A stretch of DNA of 64,000 nucleotides from Aphrophora alni. Its lineage: Eukaryota; Arthropoda; Insecta; Hemiptera; Aphrophoridae. Each line of letters starts with the position of its first letter. The stretch's first letter is position 1. The position numbers and the translations under genes are program-made. Location: NCBI GenBank assembly GCA_963513935.1, contig OY740768.1, positions 36,698,368 through 36,762,367 of the forward strand. Reading direction: 5' to 3'. Below are positions 58,400 to 64,000 of the stretch, in pieces. Under the pieces are notes generated by a model that saw only the letters and a program-made list of their open reading frames with translations, ran no database searches and was not told the DNA's origin.

Positions 58400-59985
58400 A
58401 CCCTAACCCGGTATACCCCAAGCAACCATAACGCGTTGCAAATCATTAATTGACGTAATTAAATTTTAATTTATTTTCATAATTTTATATTTTTTTACAA
58501 TTAACGTCCTTGACCTTGGTCATTAATATGAGCACATTCAATAGCTACACACAATGAACTATTGAAGGCTTGTGCAAGATTTACAGAGAGAAAAACTTTT
58601 AAAAAAATAGAAAACAAAAAATCGTTTCAAACTGCCATTATTTGAAAATTTCGTTAATTTAAAAAATATGTATTACTTTATAAATTTACAATATATATAT
58701 ATAACAAATATTTGAAAAGAAATGGCAACTTTAACTTATGGACCTAATTTGACTAAAATCTGATTGGATAATTTCAATGCATTTTTTACGTTGCACAAAA
58801 AAGGCTATTTTGGGAACAACTTATTATTCACCCTAAAACATATTGTATATAAAACGGCTGCCGTTTTAAAATGTACAAACCTATTTTAATAGCCGACAAA
58901 CTAGTCTCAGCTATTGTAAAAAAATATATATTGATGTCAAAATGGAATAAAATCTGACAAAATCACAACCACTAGGGCGTTTTACCGACACAGATATACG
59001 CATGAATTTGACGAAAATTTGACGCATTTGAAAGCTAATATTGTTGAGTTCATGATCGGTGCTCATTTGATGGTTTTGTGTCCCGTATATGACCAAGGTG
59101 GTTGTAATAATTATATTTCTAAAGTAAATAGGTTAATAAGCTAAATTAACATAACATTAAAGTAACTACTGTGAAATTTGTCACTTAGTTCCTGCAATAT
59201 AATAACTATGCAACTTAACGTACATATCGTTATTGCACACATCCAATTACAATTAAAAATCTTACTGATAATAGTAGTCTAGTCATATGTGGCTTGAAGT
59301 TGTACATTTAGATAAATTTTAAATACGTTTTGATTAGTCGTAACACTTATTTCTCAACCCAACACTACGTCTGTTCGTCAAAGCAGAACGTAAACTAACG
59401 AAATGACAAATTTCATCACGGAAATACCTTCTTTCAGGCCACTAAACTAAGATGATGATGGTGTAGTCATGTTTAGACTATTATAAGAATATTAAGGTTT
59501 TTGCTATAGACGTAAAGTGACTCCAATAACTGTAAAGATTTGGCCACGCATAACGGTTTAAGACTTGGCATATTTTCTGCAGCTTTTAAGCTTACGAATG
59601 CCAGAAGTTAATAAATTATTGCAACTAATCATAAAAATAAATTCAACAAAAACATTGGTCTAATGTTTTTACAAACGAATCCATAAAATTGAACATATTC
59701 CTCGTTATCTCTCAAACAAATTGTCTAATACTATTTTAACGTCAGAAAGGGAAGAAAATGTAATTTTCAATTCTCCCCAACCTTTTTCTTTTTGGGGGAG
59801 GGGAGATAAGTTCTTTAATTAGTTTCTTTGGAATTTTAAAACATATTTTGACAGGTATTTAGTTATTTGAAAAGAGCTTAATCCTTTGTACCATAAATTC
59901 GTCATGAGTGTAATTGTTTTTCTTCGTTCTTGTTCAAAGGCGAATATAGAAGAAAAAATATATAATGAAATACCCTGGAATATTC
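58400..59985. other. AT-rich DNA, no gene seen
   Basis: AAACGGCTGCCGTTTTAAAA near 58853 is a short palindromic block like those inside the foldback MITEs. A near-palindrome CTCCCC...GGGGGAGGGGAG lies at about 59774-59807. Confidence 0.45.
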
Positions 59986-59989
59986 TTAA

Positions 59990-60135
59990 TAGCATCAGCG
60001 TCGGAAGAGAACAAGAGTTGGTTAATAGAGACCTAATACGAGAGATGAAAGAGAGGGATCAAACCCAAGACTATATAAAGAAAGGTGTACATCCAGCTAA
60101 GATCCCTCGGGATTTTTAGTAAGCCCGTGAGAATC
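59990..60135 (+). repeat. Dispersed repeat R2 with the longest shared open frame
   Basis: GTCGGAAGAGAACAAGAGTT, AGAGATGAAAGAGAGGGATC, AAGAAAGGTGTACATCCAGC. The frame from 59998 reads VGREQELVNRDLIREMKERD, then QTQDYIKKGVHPAKIPRDF before a stop; the same frame is partly open in copies at 31.7, 50.1 and 60.7 kb. Confidence 0.7.
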
Positions 60136-60689
60136 TTTTATATAAATTCGCCTTTAAAAAGGTGAAAAACATTTAAGTTCTTATAGTCTTAAAAAGATAA
60201 GATAAGAGCATAAAATATAAACCTTTGCCCTCAAATACTCTATATACAAAGTTATGTGATAGATTTTGGGGGTACCTTCCTTAAGCCAAAATGTAAAAAT
60301 TTCTCAAAATGATCAATGATCCAAACCAGTTTAAAAAATTGTAAATAATAGAAAATGACCGTTAAGGAATAATTTACAAAAACGAATCGTGATCGCCGTT
60401 ATTTAAATTTGATTTCATCTTATAATATTTATGCTTAAGATGAGTTTATGACAGGAGTGAAGCAAGTTTAGGCGTTATTTAAATATATAAATATAATATT
60501 GTTTAAAATAATTTACAAAATATAAGACGACACTGTTTATATATTAATTAATTAATTAACATATAAATTATGTTTCCTGAACAGAAGAGATAGACAGACA
60601 AATTTATCTTTATAATTTTTGTTCACGTGGTCTGATATACCTTTCCAGTATACTTCTTAGAGCCTCATTTTAATAAGCACAGGTGTAGC

Positions 60690-60860
60690 AACACTCAGAT
60701 TTCCTAACGGGTTCTACATCTTTCTTCGTCTAGTTTTAGGTTTCCCTCTCTTTCATCTCTTTTATCAGGTTTTTGACTAACTCTTGTTCTTTTCCGATCC
60801 TGACCCTGATCCTTGCCCGTGCTCACTATAGTTAGCCCCTGAGGGTCCTCATTTTATAAA
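60690..60860 (-). repeat. Dispersed repeat R2, minus-strand copy
   Basis: Plus strand: GGTTCTACATCTTTCTTCGT, CCCTCTCTTTCATCTCTTTT, TGACTAACTCTTGTTCTTTT and CCGTGCTCACTATAGTTAGC. Together with the 59.99-kb copy it forms an inverted pair about 0.6 kb apart. Confidence 0.7.
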
Positions 60861-60864
60861 GAGA

Positions 60865-61060
60865 TCATTTTAAAATTTGTAATGCATTGATATGTATATG
60901 TACGTTATAAACAATTTTTTTATGTAAATAACTAATTTTTGTTTGTTTTTGTTTTAGGTAAGTTCTTTACAAGAATTCTATCTAAACAATTTCTGCTTTG
61001 TAAGGTAAGATAATGTTTGCTCAATGAAAACTAAAGAAGGTGATAGTGTAAGTAGATATG
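60865..61060 (+). repeat. Two-copy repeat with splice-like borders, copy 2
   Basis: Matches 16909-17093. TTTTGTTTTAG precedes a 47-base block (60958-61004) followed by GTAAGATAATG. AGTTCTTTACAAG and TGTAAGTAGATAT are shared exactly with copy 1. Confidence 0.55.
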
Positions 61061-61289
61061 TATTCATTTTCTAACATATGAGAACTAAACATATTAGAAG
61101 GAAACTTTTTAATAAAAAGTCGAATCATGTGCTACGGTCTTGTGAACCGTAGGCATATAGGGAGAGTTATTTTTATATAGTCAAATTCAAGTCTTTTAAA
61201 CTGCCTAGCGCCCATATATTAAGTTTTTCGTCTAATAAACATACTTATTCGTGATCAAAATAATTTTATTTGATACCCCATACATAATA

Positions 61290-61480
61290 TTTACCAAAAT
61301 AAAGTTTTTCAAACCCATAGTTTTTGCCCCTTAATTTTCAAGGTAATTTTTTTCAATACCGTTATATTTTTCCTATTTGTGGAGAATGCAAAGAATATAA
61401 ATGCAAAGTTTGAAATATATAAGATTTATCGTCTTGTCTGTGTAGTCTGGTTGCGACTTACTGACAGCAGATATAAAAAT
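61290..61480 (-). repeat. Dispersed repeat R3 fragment, inverted
   Basis: TTTATCGTCTTGTCTGTGTA and TGGTTGCGACTTA are the complement of the segment at about 46855-46890. Confidence 0.5.
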
Positions 61481-61485
61481 TAGAT

Positions 61486-61499
61486 CCCCCCCCCCCCCC
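61486..61499. repeat. C14 homopolymer
   Basis: Fourteen consecutive C in an AT-rich context. Other C runs are at 894-902, 10994-11002 and 63741-63751. Confidence 0.9.
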
Positions 61500-61865
61500 G
61501 ATTTCCACCAATTTTGTTACAAGCTCTTTCCAATAGCTTGAATAACTTCAGAAGTCGGGTTTTTAGACGGTTTTCGAGGATTGTTACAGAATTTCTGCTG
61601 TAGTTGCCGCTATTTACGATAATAATTTCTTAAAATCAGTAATTCGTAGTATAGGCAAATTTGACCGAATTCATAATTTCATAGCTCTATTACGTTCCGA
61701 GAAGGAAAAATGTGAATTAGAAAACAAATAAATTGTCATCAATCAGGTCAATGATTAAGCTGTGTAACACGAATTTTGTTAATTTTACTGTACTAAATTC
61801 GAATTTTGCTTGTCACTGTGGTGTAATTTTCCATCCATACTTAGCCTTGTACGTAAGAATTTTTT

Positions 61866-61910
61866 CTAAAGATGAAAGCAATTCGAAACGCGTCTAATAA
61901 TGAAGTGACA
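61866..61910 (+). other. Decayed hammerhead-like core
   Basis: CTAAAGA (CTGANGA with the essential G changed), one T, a possible three-pair stem GAA/TTC, then GAAACGCGTC identical to family B. The downstream AGTGACAAG (about 61904-61912) is complementary to CTTGTCACT at about 61809, which could be a displaced stem I. Inactive by sequence. Confidence 0.35.
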
Positions 61911-62204
61911 AGGGTAGGAATGGCTGAAACTTTAACTCAACATAATTATGCAAATCATAGTGAAATATAGAATATTATAATTTTTTGTACTCTATATAAT
62001 GATTGTTGGGGGAATGAAAGTGGAGGGGAGGTACATGACAAAAATCAACACTCCCAAATCTTTAGTTGTGCTTACACCTTGGTCCTACATATGAAATATT
62101 TTTAAAAAATAGGCATTGTCGAGCACTTTATTATTTTTTAAATTCAATTGCTCTGCTTTCTTGCAGTAATTTTTCCCCGGTAACTTCTATCTGAATTGAT
62201 CGAA

Positions 62205-62610
62205 TTCAACCTCTGTTTTTTGACTGATCTTCACGTTACTTGGCCTCAAGATTCCGAAAACGTTAATTTCTGTCGTCGTTGTCGTCTGTACGTAAGCAGA
62301 TAAATAAATTAGAAATCCGGTAGAACGTAGCGAGTGGAGGCTCCTCCACGTATATACAACTTTGAAGCCCACTAAAGCCGAAACAGTTGCGAACGAAGCG
62401 AGTGAAGACGTTTTAAAATATACTCATCTACACCGCTAGGGCCTAGCAGAAACCAAGACATAATATACGAGGCTCAGAATACTTGTGTAACAACTGCTTA
62501 AAAAACTTACTTTACTGGATAAGACCCCTGATGTACCAATACAAATTAACATTTCCTACAAGAAGCATTAACATTGCATGACAAGGCTGAGAATGTACCA
62601 CCAACTTCTA
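62205..62610 (+). repeat. Dispersed repeat R1, copy with 5' and 3' parts joined
   Basis: ACCTCTGTTTTTTGACTGAT, GTCGTTGTCGTCTGTACGTA jump directly to GTAGAACGTAGCGAGTGGAG and GACCCCTGATGTACCAATAC, so the middle of R1 is deleted relative to the 26.3-kb copy. Confidence 0.7.
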
Positions 62611-63644
62611 TATTTTGTTTTTATCTTCAACATAATTCCTTTTTAGAAAGATTAAAAGTTAGGTTGCAGAATGTACTGGGTGTCGAAAGGCGTGTCAAAC
62701 AGTATTACACACTGTCTGCGACACGCTTAATTTGTTGAGTTGTTAGATTGTCTAAATTATTAGAATAATGGACAAGTATTATGTAGTTAAGTTGTTTAAA
62801 TTACAAATATATTGGATTACAAGAGTAACAGGAACAAAACTAATGAATATCAATAAGAAACCATTACTGCTCATCTTTGATCTTTTTATCCCGTACTTTA
62901 TCAATTAGAATCCGTTGCATCAACTCATGTCTGGTATTTTAATAACTGGAAACTTGATTACTTACTGCGGCATGGCGCTATATTACTATTTAAGAAATAA
63001 TTGCAGGTCATCTTTAATAACTGCACAACGTGGAACGGAATGTCGGTGAAACTTGTGGCGACCCAGGAAGTGTTCACTGAGAACTGCGTTCAATATGGAA
63101 TTACTGGAATAACCGTTTACGGTTTTCTGTTTTAAACGCACATTTTGCTCAAAGTATCCTATTCGTCGAAGGCAATCCTAATTGAGATTACTTTAATTAC
63201 ACACGCAGCCGAACTTTATTTTCTCAAGTTTGCTGTGTGTGTACAGATTAAACGCCAACTTCCCACCTTTCCTTCGTCCTTGTAATTGTTACTAAGTCCT
63301 ATAAAAACTCTAGTTCAATGAAGATAAAATGAAGGAACTTAAATTTCTACATTGTAAATACTCTAACTCTAACAAATCCAATTTTTTTTTCTGGTTATGA
63401 GAAATCAGTTAGGCACCTAATTCCTTAAGTAGTCATTTCTGAATGAATTGCTTAAAACCGAATTAATTGTATTCGTAATAGTGGAAGGGTACTTTCATAC
63501 ATATCGAAAAGAACCATTTATTGTTCTGTATCTAACAGATATTTACGAAAGCAACCATTTATCCGAAAAAATTAAATCATGCCACATGGAATCAAAATTT
63601 CTGATATAAATAATTTTTTAGGCAGAATTATAGTTTTTTAAAGC

Positions 63645-63689
<45 letters not shown>

Positions 63690-64000
63690 CTATGTAAGTG
63701 TGTACTTATATTTACGCATAGAGTAAACATAAAGTATCTTCCCCCCCCCCCAACTTTTTTTCACAGTTTATGTCATGTCGATTTCGAACCAAATGAAGTT
63801 TGTGCATAATTGTACTACGTTTTGGGATGTCTTAAAGTTTTTGGTTACCATATTAGATTTGATTAATTTTTTGGTAATTATATAGCATAGTAGCCTCACT
63901 TCAAAATCAATTTTTATGGGTTTTATTCGTCAAATAAATGTTGGAAAAATATTTTATTATCGAAAAAAAAGGTGTCGGAGAGATGATTACATAATATAAT
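62611..64000. other. AT-rich DNA, no gene seen
   Basis: No recognisable coding or structured element apart from the (TA)n and C-run tracts. Confidence 0.45.
63646..63682. repeat. (TA)n microsatellite, about 18 units
   Basis: Uninterrupted TA dinucleotides in an AT-rich context. Confidence 0.93.

Noticed and set aside
61128..61155. 7-bp hairpin CTACGGT / ACCGTAG considered as a tRNA arm
   Set aside because: No D-loop, T-loop or acceptor complementarity around it; only an isolated small stem.

Overview
The window is non-coding DNA from an AT-rich animal genome. The repeat content fits an arthropod, most plausibly an insect: a Tc1/mariner-type transposase relic, Jockey-like LINE remnants, piggyBac-like and hAT-like short elements, Penelope-type terminal repeats and many AT-rich microsatellites. 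I find no intact host gene, tRNA or rRNA, and nothing resembling a bacterial operon. The longest open frames are about 100-125 codons, have no recognisable domains apart from TE fragments, and mostly lie inside repeats. Base composition and species placement are judged by eye.

Layout. 1-9 kb: featureless AT-rich DNA, a (TA)n tract and a decayed mariner-type element (about 7.08-8.51 kb). 9-13 kb: an (AG)30 tract, a foldback element with two hammerhead-like motifs (9.94-10.26 kb) and a Helitron fragment with a truncated Rep domain next to a perfect 26-bp hairpin (12.36-12.96 kb). 16.5-22.6 kb: a hAT-type MITE with an 8-bp target duplication, a LINE RT remnant, a perfect 155-bp inverted repeat inside a 14-bp target duplication, and an antisense LINE RT remnant. 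24.5-31.9 kb: a 165-bp tandem duplication, a Jockey-like LINE remnant and the first copies of dispersed families named here R1, R2, R3 and R4. 32-36 kb: two more hammerhead-bearing foldbacks and a 35-bp minisatellite. 37-45 kb: three long-arm foldback MITEs and a loose MITE end. 46-52.6 kb: a dense R1/R2/R3/R4 nest containing another hammerhead element inserted into R1. 53.6-56.6 kb: a piggyBac-like element with TTAA ends and a 0.9-kb foldback MITE. 57-64 kb: further R1-R3 copies and decayed termini.

The main result is a set of short foldback elements at 9.94, 20.52, 32.04, 35.39 and 49.46 kb. Each arm carries a hammerhead-ribozyme-like core (CTGANGA, a short stem-loop, GAAAC, a tiny stem III, then GTC or GTA). 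The core at 20.52 kb is decayed. Where both arms survive, the two motifs point outward, one on each strand. Hammerhead motifs are known from the terminal repeats of Penelope-like retroelements, so I interpret these as non-autonomous Penelope-type remnants. At least three sequence families share this layout, including one unpaired nucleotide directly after CTGANGA. No RT or GIY-YIG fragment of such an element was recognised here.

The elements are parasites and relics layered on one another, so there is no shared pathway to describe.
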